Assembly (NCBI RefSeq): GCF_009801115.1
Contig: NZ_VTOL01000016.1
Span: 1-64,000, forward strand
Reading direction: 5' to 3'
DNA from: Dyadobacter sp. 3J3
GTDB lineage: Bacteria > Bacteroidota > Bacteroidia > Cytophagales > Spirosomataceae
DNA length: 64,000 bases
This document shows, one piece after another, positions 53,907 to 63,169 of this stretch (within the stretch, counting starts at the first letter, position 1; each line of letters opens with the position of its first letter). The notes beneath the pieces were generated by a model. That model did not search any database. It was not told where the DNA came from and saw nothing but the letters and a program-made list of their open reading frames with translations. Both the position numbers and the translations under genes were made by a program.

Positions 53907-56900
53907 ATGAAAAAAAATAGTATTCCGCTAAATTATTTAGTGACAGCGATGAAAGTTACCCTGGTACCCTTTTTAGTCTCGCTTTTATTTACCGGCCTTG
54001 CTTTTGCCAGGGACGGGTTGGCACAGGAACTTTTGAAGCGCCCTATCTCGATCCAGGCGGATCAGGAGGAGTTGAAGACAGTTCTCAACTCCATTGAAAA
54101 AACAACAAAAGTAAGATTTTCATATATCCCCTCGCTGATACAAAAGCAAAAGGTTAGTATTTCGGCCAGCAACCAACGGCTGGATGCGGTGCTTGAAAAA
54201 TTACTTATTCCATTACAAATTAAATATACAGTATCCGGAAACTATATTATACTAAACAAAAAAACGGCCGCAGCACCCGTTCGGGATGATAACCTGGAAA
54301 CGCTGGTCCCCCTTCCTTATCTACATTCCCGGGAAGTAACGCTGAAAGGAACCATCGCTTCCGCTGATACAAAAGAACCGTTGCCCGGCGTCAGTATCGT
54401 GCTGAAAGGAACATCCCAGGGCACAACGGCAGATGCGGGAGGAAATTTTGAGATCACTGCTCCAAGTGCTGAATCTATATTGGTTTTTAGTTTTGTAGGA
54501 TATGAATCCCAGGAAATTATTGTTGGAAACCGTTCCAGTTTACAGGTTTTATTAAAATCGGATGTAAAAGCATTATCCGAAGTTGTGGTTGTTGGTTATG
54601 GTACCCAAAAGCGCTCAGATCTGACAGGTTCAGTGTCGTCTGTGAAAGCTGAGGATGTCAAAAACCTTCCCGTACGCAGCGTTACCGAAGCGCTTCAAGG
54701 CCGTGCCGCAGGTGTACAGGTTACAAGGAATGACGGATCGCCGGGAGCAAGTTCGGATATTGTTATACGTGGCGTTGGTTCTATCGGAGGTATGTCGCCT
54801 TTATACATTGTGGATGGAATCCGGATGTCTGCCGGAAGCAATTTCAACATGCAGGATGTTGAGTCCATTGAAATCCTGAAAGATGCCAGTGCAGCAGCAA
54901 TTTATGGAGCACAGGCAGCTGGTGGAGTTGTACTGGTTACAACAAAACGTGGGAAAACATTGGATAAAATGACCATTAATTTCAATGCTTATTATGGTGT
55001 CAGGAAACCCTTAAATCTGTACAGTTTATTAAACACAGCAGATTATATCAAAGCCAAATCAGCTTTCGGCGTAGCTACCAGCAGCTGGGGTGATCCAAAT
55101 ACTTTACCGGACAACGACTGGGTTAAAGACTTGTATACCAATGCAAAAGAGCAAAGTTATTCCCTGTCCATGTCGGGTGCAACGGCCAAAACAAACTACT
55201 ATCTATCAGCAAATTATCAGCGCGAAGGCGGTACGATGATTGATAATTATTTCGAACGGTATGGTCTGCGTTCCAATACAGATTTCAAAATCAGCAGAAA
55301 ACTAAAAGTTGGAGAAACACTTTATGCATGGGCCACCAAGACCAACCCGATGGTAACCAATACATTCCCGTTTCGTTCTGCTCCCGTTGTAGGGATTTAC
55401 GACGAAACCAATACCTACGGCGGCTGGGCTAAAACAGGAACATTTTTTACCGGGCCAAATCTCGTGGGACAGGAATACCAGAATCATATGCAAAATGCGA
55501 CTAACGCACTCGAAGGAAGCTTGTATGCCGATCTGGAAATCATCAAGGGATTAAATCTTCGTTCAACCGTAGGTTTGTCTTATTATAACGATAACAATTA
55601 CCGGTTCAATGAAGCTTATGATTATGGTACGGTATCGAATCATACGGCCTTTTTGAGCAAAGATAACAACAGCAGGAAAAACCTGACGGCCAATTTTGTA
55701 CTTACTTATGTAAAAAACTTTGGCAAACATGAATTGAAGGCTCTTGCTGGTTATGAAGCATATAAATCAGATATTAGTTCACTCCATGCTGAGGCTCGTG
55801 GATTTCCATATGTAACTTATAATCTTGGACTTACAAACAATCCGAGCAGTTATGTTGCGGGTGGTGGAGATCTTCCTCAAACACGGTTACTTTCACAATT
55901 TGGACGTATCAATTATTCATATTCCGACAAATATTTATTCACGGCCACAGTTCGCCGGGATGGCTCGGACCGTTTTGGCCCGAATAATAAATTTGGTGTT
56001 TTCCCCTCAGCTTCTGTGGGTTGGAAACTGAATGAAGAAGCGTTTATCCGCGATAACCTTAGCTACGTTTCAAATCTTAAAGTAAGAGCAAGTTATGGTA
56101 AACTGGGAAGTACAAGTAACATTCCCCAATATACTTATCAAGCTTCCTATGGCGGTTCGGGCGGTACAAATGCGCAGGGATTGCCAGACGGAACGCGTTC
56201 AAAAGGGTATTCTTTAACCGCGCAGCTTGCCAACCAGAATATCAAATGGGAATCGGTTCTTCAGACAGACATCGGTTTGGATATGGGCTTTTTGAAAAAT
56301 GCTTTAAACATCACCGTCGATTGGTACAGCCGCCAAACCCAGGATATGATTTATCAGGTTCCGGTGCCAAGTTCAGCGGGTTTTAATAATACTTCTGTTT
56401 TCACAAACATTGGTAAAATGAGTAATAAAGGGCTTGAAATTGCAGCAGATTATCGTGGTAAAAAAGGCTCTTTCACGTATGGAATTACGGCCAATGCCTC
56501 GTTCAACAAAAACCTCGTAAAGAAACTTGACGGAACAAATAACAATCCGATCAATGACGGCTCAGCAGGCGATTATCTGGAAAGCGTAGTGGCCAGAACA
56601 GAGGCAGGAAGACCAATGAGCCAGTTTTACGGATATAAAGTTGAAGGAATTTTCAAAACCGATGCAGAAGTTCAGGCACTCAATGAAAAAGCACAACAGG
56701 CTTCTGGCGGAGCAACAGGCGTTTTTTACCAGGCCGCAGCAACCGGAGCAGGAGATCTTCAATTTAAGGATGTAAACGGTGATGGAAAAATCACTACGGC
56801 TGATAAAACCTTCATTGGAAATCCCTGGCCTAAAATGACTTATGGTTTCACATTAAATGCCGGTTGGAAAGGATTTGAAATTACGGCTCTATTCCAGGGT

Positions 56901-57359
56901 GTTCAGGGTGTGGATGTTTTCAATGGTAACAAATATTATACTCAGTTTTTTGTAGGTGATTATAATACAACGAAAGACATTTTCAAAACATCGTTTTTTA
57001 ATGGCAATGGCCTTACCAGCGAACCAAGAATTGGATACAAAGCGGCGGATGGAACCTACGTTCGTGATCCTAATTCAAACTATACCCGCATTTCTTCTTT
57101 TGCAATTGAAAATGGATCTTTCCTCAAGCTGAGAAATTTGCAGATCGGTTATAACCTTCCAAAAAGTGTTCTTCAATCTTTGAAAATCTCGGATCTGAAA
57201 ATTTATTTACAGGGTCAAAACCTGCTGACTTTCACGAAATACTCAGGACTTGATCCCGAAGTATTGGGCCGGAATGGTACAACAGGAAGAGGTATCGATG
57301 CGATTTATTCTTATCCGCGTACCGCGCTTTATTCTTTGGGTATCAACTTGACTTTTTAA
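53907..57359 (+). CDS. SusC/RagA-type TonB-linked outer membrane receptor
   Basis: About 1150 residues from the ATG at 53907. A signal peptide (MKKNSIPLNYLVTAMKVTL with a hydrophobic core) is followed by an STN domain (RPISIQADQEELKTVLNSIEKTTKVRFSYIP), a CarboxypepD_reg-like domain (GTIASADTKEPLPGVSIVLKGTSQGTTADAGGNFEI), the TonB box region VVVVGYGTQKRSDLTGSVSS, a plug and a large beta barrel ending SLGINLTF. The STN domain contacts the FecR regulator in such systems, so this receptor both imports and signals. It forms a pair with the SusD gene 40 bases downstream. The ligand is unknown. Confidence 0.95.
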   Translation: MKKNSIPLNYLVTAMKVTLVPFLVSLLFTGLAFARDGLAQELLKRPISIQADQEELKTVLNSIEKTTKVRFSYIPSLIQKQKVSISASNQRLDAVLEKLLIPLQIKYTVSGNYIILNKKTAAAPVRDDNLETLVPLPYLHSREVTLKGTIASADTKEPLPGVSIVLKGTSQGTTADAGGNFEITAPSAESILVFSFVGYESQEIIVGNRSSLQVLLKSDVKALSEVVVVGYGTQKRSDLTGSVSSVKAEDVKNLPVRSVTEALQGRAAGVQVTRNDGSPGASSDIVIRGVGSIGGMSPLYIVDGIRMSAGSNFNMQDVESIEILKDASAAAIYGAQAAGGVVLVTTKRGKTLDKMTINFNAYYGVRKPLNLYSLLNTADYIKAKSAFGVATSSWGDPNTLPDNDWVKDLYTNAKEQSYSLSMSGATAKTNYYLSANYQREGGTMIDNYFERYGLRSNTDFKISRKLKVGETLYAWATKTNPMVTNTFPFRSAPVVGIYDETNTYGGWAKTGTFFTGPNLVGQEYQNHMQNATNALEGSLYADLEIIKGLNLRSTVGLSYYNDNNYRFNEAYDYGTVSNHTAFLSKDNNSRKNLTANFVLTYVKNFGKHELKALAGYEAYKSDISSLHAEARGFPYVTYNLGLTNNPSSYVAGGGDLPQTRLLSQFGRINYSYSDKYLFTATVRRDGSDRFGPNNKFGVFPSASVGWKLNEEAFIRDNLSYVSNLKVRASYGKLGSTSNIPQYTYQASYGGSGGTNAQGLPDGTRSKGYSLTAQLANQNIKWESVLQTDIGLDMGFLKNALNITVDWYSRQTQDMIYQVPVPSSAGFNNTSVFTNIGKMSNKGLEIAADYRGKKGSFTYGITANASFNKNLVKKLDGTNNNPINDGSAGDYLESVVARTEAGRPMSQFYGYKVEGIFKTDAEVQALNEKAQQASGGATGVFYQAAATGAGDLQFKDVNGDGKITTADKTFIGNPWPKMTYGFTLNAGWKGFEITALFQGVQGVDVFNGNKYYTQFFVGDYNTTKDIFKTSFFNGNGLTSEPRIGYKAADGTYVRDPNSNYTRISSFAIENGSFLKLRNLQIGYNLPKSVLQSLKISDLKIYLQGQNLLTFTKYSGLDPEVLGRNGTTGRGIDAIYSYPRTALYSLGINLTF

Positions 57360-57399
57360 GAGGCCAGTATTATAAGTAACCGAAAACGATATTTCTAAA

Positions 57400-59133
57400 A
57401 TGAAAATAATACAAAAGCTTTTCATCCTTGCCTTTCTGCTTTGTTTGGCATCCTGCTCCGAAGATTTCATAAATGTTGATAATGCCGGAGCCATTTCAGT
57501 TGCCAGTTATCCAAACTCAGTATCTGACCTTGAACAATTATTAACTGGCGTTTACGGAACTACGCATTCGTCTGGATTGTACGGTCACCATATGTTAGTA
57601 AAACATACCTGGATGTGGGATCATACGGCTGATCTTAGCTGGCAGGGATCGCCGGACTGGATTGGACTTTCCCAGAATAATGCTGTTTCCAGTTATCCCT
57701 TTTTGCAGGCAACGTGGACCGATACCTGGCGTGGCGTTCAGCGCTGCAATACCTTACTGGCAGCTCTTGAAACGTATCGAGCCAAAGCGTCGGCGACAGA
57801 TATGGCTAACATTGATCTGATAAAAGGACAAACTCTTTTTCTACGCGCATTTTTCTATTTCCACTTGACCACAGCCTGGGGCGAAACATTTATTGTAAAC
57901 GGTGTTGGCGGAGACAAAATGGGTGTTCCTATTCTTAAAACTACGTCTGCCAGTCTGGCTGAAACTCAGGTTTCAAGAAATACCGTTAAAGAATGCTGGG
58001 ATTTTATCGTAAGTGACCTGAAAGCATCTGAAACACTATTGGCCGGAAAAACCTGGACTGGTGCTGCTGACAAACATAAAGTAAGTATCTGGGCGGTGAA
58101 AGCATTTCTTTCCAAAGTATATGTTTTCACGGAGGATTGGACGGATGCCAAAACATACCTGACCGACGTGATTACCAACAGCGGGAAATCGCTTGTCCCT
58201 TTTGATACATATAAAACGATGTTTAACGGTCAAAATGAGTTCAATGCAGAATCATTGTACGAGCTTAATTTTAATGTTGATCTGACTTATACCGGTACAA
58301 ATGATTTGTCAATGGGATGCAGTATTGGGATGGTGATTGCCCCTACTTATGTTGGACCTACCGGAGCTGCTTCAGCTTCTGCCTGGTCCAATTTATTTCC
58401 GCACGCAAAAAACCTGACACGTTTTGGCTTCAATCTTGGACATTATTTTCCTGCCGGTGTAACGACAGCAAATATTGCCAATGTCGATCAGTCTTATGTT
58501 ACAAGATCCATTGCGGCAAGAAATGCGAAAACTGTTGATCCAAGATTGTGGGTTGCCTGTCAGCAGCCATATGTGGATTCTATGGTTGTAAATGGCGTTA
58601 AAAAGCCAATTTCCCACTATCTGGATATTACAGAAACCGACATGGAAGCATGGAGTTTCCGAAAATACACCAACATTACGGGTACAGAAGCAGAAGTGAA
58701 TATGGCAAATGGAAATAATATTCTCTGGCTGCGCATGGCTGATATGTATTTACTTTATGCTGAAACACTTACGCATACCGGAGACAATGCTACGGCACTT
58801 GAATATGTCAACAAAGTACACCGCAGGGCATATAATTTGCCCATTAATACTCCCTCGGCTGTTGACTATGCCAGCCTCACTGCCGCCACAAAAGCAACGG
58901 ATAATGTCCTGAAAAACGATCCTTTAAAATATGAACGGTGGGCCGAATTGTTTGGTGAGGCCGGATGGTGGTATGACGTGTGCCGATGGAAACTCGGGCC
59001 ACAGGAAGCTGCTTATTATCAAAAAGTACGAGGTGGTACAATTCAATGGAATGATGCCACAGATTATGCACAACCGATTCCGATTAATGAGTTAAATGCG
59101 AATGTTAATATGAAACAAAATCCTGGTTATTAA
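57400..59133 (+). CDS. SusD/RagB family nutrient-binding lipoprotein
   Basis: The 577-residue lipoprotein has a signal with lipobox CLASCSEDF (Cys19). The N-terminal helices (DLEQLLTGVYGTTHSSGLYGHHM, RGVQRCNTLLAALETY, GQTLFLRAFFYFHLTTAWGE) and the C-terminal NNILWLRMADMYLLYAETLTHTGD and KYERWAELFGEAGWWYDVCRWKLG are classic SusD. It sits on top of SusC on the cell surface and hands glycan or other ligand to the barrel. A hairpin (59143-59175) follows it. Confidence 0.95.
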   Translation: MKIIQKLFILAFLLCLASCSEDFINVDNAGAISVASYPNSVSDLEQLLTGVYGTTHSSGLYGHHMLVKHTWMWDHTADLSWQGSPDWIGLSQNNAVSSYPFLQATWTDTWRGVQRCNTLLAALETYRAKASATDMANIDLIKGQTLFLRAFFYFHLTTAWGETFIVNGVGGDKMGVPILKTTSASLAETQVSRNTVKECWDFIVSDLKASETLLAGKTWTGAADKHKVSIWAVKAFLSKVYVFTEDWTDAKTYLTDVITNSGKSLVPFDTYKTMFNGQNEFNAESLYELNFNVDLTYTGTNDLSMGCSIGMVIAPTYVGPTGAASASAWSNLFPHAKNLTRFGFNLGHYFPAGVTTANIANVDQSYVTRSIAARNAKTVDPRLWVACQQPYVDSMVVNGVKKPISHYLDITETDMEAWSFRKYTNITGTEAEVNMANGNNILWLRMADMYLLYAETLTHTGDNATALEYVNKVHRRAYNLPINTPSAVDYASLTAATKATDNVLKNDPLKYERWAELFGEAGWWYDVCRWKLGPQEAAYYQKVRGGTIQWNDATDYAQPIPINELNANVNMKQNPGY

Positions 59134-59142
59134 GCAGATAAA

Positions 59143-59175
59143 GAACCCGGATCAGTATTAAGCTGATCTGGGTTC
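59143..59175 (+). terminator. hairpin downstream of SusD
   Basis: GAACCCGGATCAG at 59143-59155 pairs with CTGATCTGGGTTC at 59163-59175, with one G-T pair. It has no clear T run, so termination strength is uncertain; the PQQ gene begins 170 bases on. Confidence 0.55.
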
Positions 59176-59345
59176 AAAATAAAAATCAACATTATAACTG
59201 TCATTTTTATAGGTAGGTGGAGAATTTCGTGACCAGTCGTAACACGGTTTCGGATTTGATATAAATTAGAAATGTCGGTTCAGGTCATTCACTTTTATAT
59301 CAAAGATCACTTTCTGCCAGGAGATGAGTAAAAGATTATTGTTTT

Positions 59346-61583
59346 ATGACTAATTCTTTCGTCAACTTTCGCAAGATAAAACATCACCAGTTATTCATAT
59401 TAATTGCTTGTTCACTTTGCCTTTCAGCTGTTTTCCTTGCATTTATTAGTCCGAACAAAATAACAATCGAAGAAGAAACCGGTAAAAACTGGCCGGGTTA
59501 CGGAGGGAATAAAGCTGGAAACCGCTACTCCCCACTTTCACAGATCAATACAGGAAATGTTGCAACACTGAAAGTAGCCTGGCAATACGACGCAGCAAAA
59601 AGACCGGAAGGAAGTCCGGCACCAAAACGCCAGATGGAAATCCAGTGCCAACCTATTGTCATCGATGGTATTTTATACGGAACCACGCCAAACCTAAATC
59701 TTTTTGCCATAAAAGCAGACACTGGCGAAGAACTCTGGAAATTTGATCCGTTCAAAGACAAAACGCCAAGATTTCATGTCAGTCGTGGCGTAATGTATTG
59801 GGCAAATGGAATGGACAAAAGGATTTTATACACCGCAGGCCCTCAGCTTTTTGCTCTCGATGCCGCCACAGGAAAACCCGTTGAAAGTTTTGGAGAAAAG
59901 GGTATCGTTGATCTGCGCGAAGGCACCTCTGATAATCTCGACCGGGATAAAAGTAAAATGTCCGTTGACGCCACCAGCCCGGGTGTGATCTATAAAAATA
60001 TGCTCGTGATCGGTTCCCGGGTTTCTGAATACGGCGATGCCGCTCCCGGCACTATCCGCGGTTTCGATATCCTAACCGGTACACTAAAATGGGCATTTCA
60101 CACAATTCCTCAACCGGGTGAAAAAGGCTATGAAACATGGCCAAAGGATGCGTGGAAAAAAATGGGCGGAGCCAACAACTGGGCAGGGATGGTAATGGAT
60201 GAAAAACGAGGTGCAGTTTATTTTGGAACAGGCTCGCCATCCGTCGATTTTTATGGCGTTGACCGTGAAGGGAAAAACCTGTATGCGAATTGTGTGATTT
60301 CTCTCAACGCCGAAACAGGAAAACTGAACTGGTATTATCAAACGGTTCATCACGATTTGTGGGACCGGGATATTTCCTGTCAGCCTAATCTGGTCCGGGT
60401 AAAAAGCAAAGCGCATATGGTTGATGCTGTGGCTCAGGCTACAAAGGATGGTTTGCTATTTCTCTTAAATCGTGATACCGGACTTCCTTTATTTCCAGTC
60501 GAGGAACGTTCTGCTGCTACCAATTATAAATTACCCGGAGAACATCCCTGGCCTACACAACCCTATCCGACAAAACCAGCCCCCTTTTCACGTCAGGTTT
60601 TCACAGAAAATGAAATCACCAATATCTCTCCCGAGGCAAATGCTTTTGTAAAAGCGAAATTTGATCAAAGCCGCTCCGGAAATAAATACATGCCGCCAAG
60701 TAAGGAAGGCACGCTGTATCTTGGCATTGGCGGTGGTGCGGAATGGGGCGGAAATGCTGCCGACCCTGATGGAATTCTTTATCAAAATGGAAACGAAATG
60801 GTCTGGGACTTAAAAATGCTGGACTTTAAAGTACCAAACGTTGATGAAGGTATTACTGGAAAATCACTTTACATGCGCAATTGTGCCGCATGCCACCGCT
60901 CAGACCGCTTGGGTAGCGGACAGGAATATCCCAATCTTGTCAGTGTGGGAAGCCGACTTTCGAAGGACGATATCAATACGATTATTAAAAGTGGTCGCGG
61001 CAGAATGCCTTCTTTTCAACATATCCCGGAGAAAGAACGTGAAGCACTTGTGAATTTTCTGCTTGGTATTGACACCAAAGCCGTAGCCTCCACAGACAAT
61101 CACAGTGCCACCGCTGCACCGGAAACAACATCAAAAAAATCAGATTTCCCCTATATCCCACCCTACATAAACAACGGTTGGACAAGGTTTTTTGACCAGA
61201 ATGGTTATCCTGCAATAAAACCACCATGGGGAACTTTAAATGCGATTGACCTGAATACGGGAAAATATTTATGGCGCGTTCCACTCGGAGAATTTCCGGA
61301 ACTGACGAAAAAAGGGATTCCAATCACAGGAACTGAAAATTACGGAGGCCCTATTGTTACAGCGGGCGGACTGGTTTTTATCGCCGCTACCAAAGACGAA
61401 CGGATCAGGGCTTTTGATAAAAAAACAGGAAAAGTTGTCTGGGAATACCAGCTACCCGCCGGAGGTTTTGCCACGCCCATAACCTATCAGGTGAACGGAA
61501 AACAATATGTGGTAATTGCTGCGGGAGGTTCTAAAAATGGTCACAAACCTGGTGGTTCCTACATCGCTTTTGCGCTGCCATAA
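59346..61583 (+). CDS. PQQ-dependent dehydrogenase with inserted cytochrome c domain
   Basis: The 745-residue protein has an N-terminal signal or anchor segment (LFILIACSLCLSAVFLAFIS). GKNWPGYGGNKAGNRYSPLSQINTGNVATLKVAWQYD is the quinoprotein propeller start; later blades include GLVFIAATKDERIRAFDKKTGKVVWEYQLPAGGFATPI. A cytochrome c domain with CAACH (Cys513) and a possible distal Met in GRMPSFQHI is inserted between blades. Such enzymes oxidise sugars or alcohols (glucose type) in the periplasm and pass electrons to quinone or cytochrome. PQQ biosynthesis genes are not in the window; many Bacteroidota scavenge PQQ. The substrate is unknown. Confidence 0.9.
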   Translation: MTNSFVNFRKIKHHQLFILIACSLCLSAVFLAFISPNKITIEEETGKNWPGYGGNKAGNRYSPLSQINTGNVATLKVAWQYDAAKRPEGSPAPKRQMEIQCQPIVIDGILYGTTPNLNLFAIKADTGEELWKFDPFKDKTPRFHVSRGVMYWANGMDKRILYTAGPQLFALDAATGKPVESFGEKGIVDLREGTSDNLDRDKSKMSVDATSPGVIYKNMLVIGSRVSEYGDAAPGTIRGFDILTGTLKWAFHTIPQPGEKGYETWPKDAWKKMGGANNWAGMVMDEKRGAVYFGTGSPSVDFYGVDREGKNLYANCVISLNAETGKLNWYYQTVHHDLWDRDISCQPNLVRVKSKAHMVDAVAQATKDGLLFLLNRDTGLPLFPVEERSAATNYKLPGEHPWPTQPYPTKPAPFSRQVFTENEITNISPEANAFVKAKFDQSRSGNKYMPPSKEGTLYLGIGGGAEWGGNAADPDGILYQNGNEMVWDLKMLDFKVPNVDEGITGKSLYMRNCAACHRSDRLGSGQEYPNLVSVGSRLSKDDINTIIKSGRGRMPSFQHIPEKEREALVNFLLGIDTKAVASTDNHSATAAPETTSKKSDFPYIPPYINNGWTRFFDQNGYPAIKPPWGTLNAIDLNTGKYLWRVPLGEFPELTKKGIPITGTENYGGPIVTAGGLVFIAATKDERIRAFDKKTGKVVWEYQLPAGGFATPITYQVNGKQYVVIAAGGSKNGHKPGGSYIAFALP

Positions 61584-61659
61584 ATTCTGTAAACAAAAAC
61601 TATTACTAAACCCTATATTTTTACAACGACCTGTTGCCAAACCTTTTAACCCGTTACCC

Positions 61660-63030
61660 ATGTTTAAAAACAAAAAAGACAACTCCGATTTTAACCGTCG
61701 CGATACGCTGCGAATGATTGCCGCCGGATCAACCGCCGGATTATTAAGTCTCTTTGGAGAAAATTCACAAGCCCACGCAAGAGAGCATTACAGCACTCCC
61801 GCCTATCAAAAGGGCCTGGCTCCGATAAAAATAAAAAGCGTAAAAGCCATTGCCACAGCCCCGCAAGGCTCCAATCTAATTATTGTAAAAGTAGAAACAA
61901 CCGAGCCAGGTTTATATGGATTGGGGTGCGCCACCTTTACACAACGTGCCGTATCTGTAGTTACCGCAATTAATTCTTATCTTAATGAATTTTGCACGGG
62001 CAAGGATGTCGATAACATTGAGGATATGTGGCAGTCCACTTATGTAAGTTCCTATTGGCGGAATGGGCCTGTATTAAATAACGCTCTTAGCGGATTGGAC
62101 GAAGCGCTGTGGGATATCAAGGGAAAACGCGCCAACATGCCAGTTTATCAACTACTTGGCGGAAAGGCACGTTTTGCAATTCCGTGTTATACACACGCCA
62201 ACGGAAATTCACCGGAAGCTACGGCGGATAATGCTCAGGAAATTATGGACAAAGGTTTTAAATATGTCCGTATCCAACAAGGCGGTTATGGAGCGGTTGG
62301 CAGTACGGAGCAGAAACCGGATTTTAAAACGGCTGGTTTTGGTGGAGAAGGCGACAGCTTCATGAATGAGCGGGCGTACCTGAAATCGGTTCCCAAACTT
62401 TTTGAAGTAGTACGAAAAAAATGTGGTGACGAGGTTGAACTGCTTCATGATGTGCATGAAAGGGTGCAGCCGATGGACGCGATCAACATGATCAAGGCCG
62501 TAGAACAATACCGACCGTTTTTTATTGAAGATCCGTTTTCTCCGGAAAATATGGGATGGTTCAAACAACTTCGCCAAAGTACCACGGTACCGATTGCGAT
62601 GGGTGAATTATTTAACAATGTTAATGAATTCAGAGATCCGATGGCCAATCAGATGTTTGATTATATTCGCTGTCACGTTTCTCAGATTGGTGGTATCACT
62701 CCTGCCATGAAAGTGGCCCGTTTGGGAGAATGGTATAATGTAAAAACGGCCTGGCATGGCCCGGGCGATGTTTCTCCGGTAGGTCATGCAGCACATGCAC
62801 ACATCGATCTGGCTATCTGGAATTTTGGTATTCAGGAAGCTGTAAGTTTTAATGACAAAACCCAGGCTATTTTCTCGGGTTGTCCAACGATGAAAAATGG
62901 CTATATGTCTGTGAACGAAGCTCCCGGACTTGGCGTGGACATTAATGAAAAAGAAGCAGCCAAATATCCGATAACAACCAAATCAAACTGGCAGGTAAGG
63001 AAATTTGACGGCACGATTATCCGGCCTTAG
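61660..63030 (+). CDS. exported enolase-superfamily dehydratase (mannonate dehydratase/RspA-like)
   Basis: About 456 residues from the ATG at 61660. The start chosen gives a Tat-like signal (DFNRRDTLRMIAAGS, then GLLSLFGENSQAHA); an in-frame start at 61516 would overlap the PQQ gene and bury the signal. The enolase-superfamily barrel has GLDEALWDIKGKRANMPVYQLLGG, KYVRIQQGGYGAVGS, LHDVHERVQP and FFIEDPFSPENMGWFK. The segment VKTAWHGPGDVSPVGHAAHAHIDLAIWNFGIQE is like the ManD/RspA group, which dehydrates sugar acids. The exported location is unusual for ManD. It lies 76 bases after the PQQ dehydrogenase, whose sugar acid product it might use. Confidence 0.87.
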   Translation: MFKNKKDNSDFNRRDTLRMIAAGSTAGLLSLFGENSQAHAREHYSTPAYQKGLAPIKIKSVKAIATAPQGSNLIIVKVETTEPGLYGLGCATFTQRAVSVVTAINSYLNEFCTGKDVDNIEDMWQSTYVSSYWRNGPVLNNALSGLDEALWDIKGKRANMPVYQLLGGKARFAIPCYTHANGNSPEATADNAQEIMDKGFKYVRIQQGGYGAVGSTEQKPDFKTAGFGGEGDSFMNERAYLKSVPKLFEVVRKKCGDEVELLHDVHERVQPMDAINMIKAVEQYRPFFIEDPFSPENMGWFKQLRQSTTVPIAMGELFNNVNEFRDPMANQMFDYIRCHVSQIGGITPAMKVARLGEWYNVKTAWHGPGDVSPVGHAAHAHIDLAIWNFGIQEAVSFNDKTQAIFSGCPTMKNGYMSVNEAPGLGVDINEKEAAKYPITTKSNWQVRKFDGTIIRP

Positions 63031-63037
63031 TTTTTTT

Positions 63038-63138
63038 AGGTTACACGGAGAACCACAGAGGAAAAAGAGATACACAGAGTTATTTGAATTTAAATCTCTG
63101 TGTCCCTCTTTTTTGCTCTGTGTATCTCCGTGTAACCT
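63038..63138. repeat. palindromic intergenic element, GGTTACACGGAG family
   Basis: The 101-base element begins AGGTTACACGGAG and ends CTCCGTGTAACCT, with inner arms AAATCTCTGTGT and ACACAGAG-type. It is homologous to the element at 25510-25628. It starts seven bases after the dehydratase stop. Confidence 0.88.
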
Positions 63139-63169
63139 AATTTTTTAAACCATTTAAAACAAAGTATCT

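Noticed and set aside
61516..61659. N-terminal extension of the exported dehydratase
   Set aside because: It would overlap the PQQ dehydrogenase by 68 bases and place 48 residues before a clean Tat-type signal.
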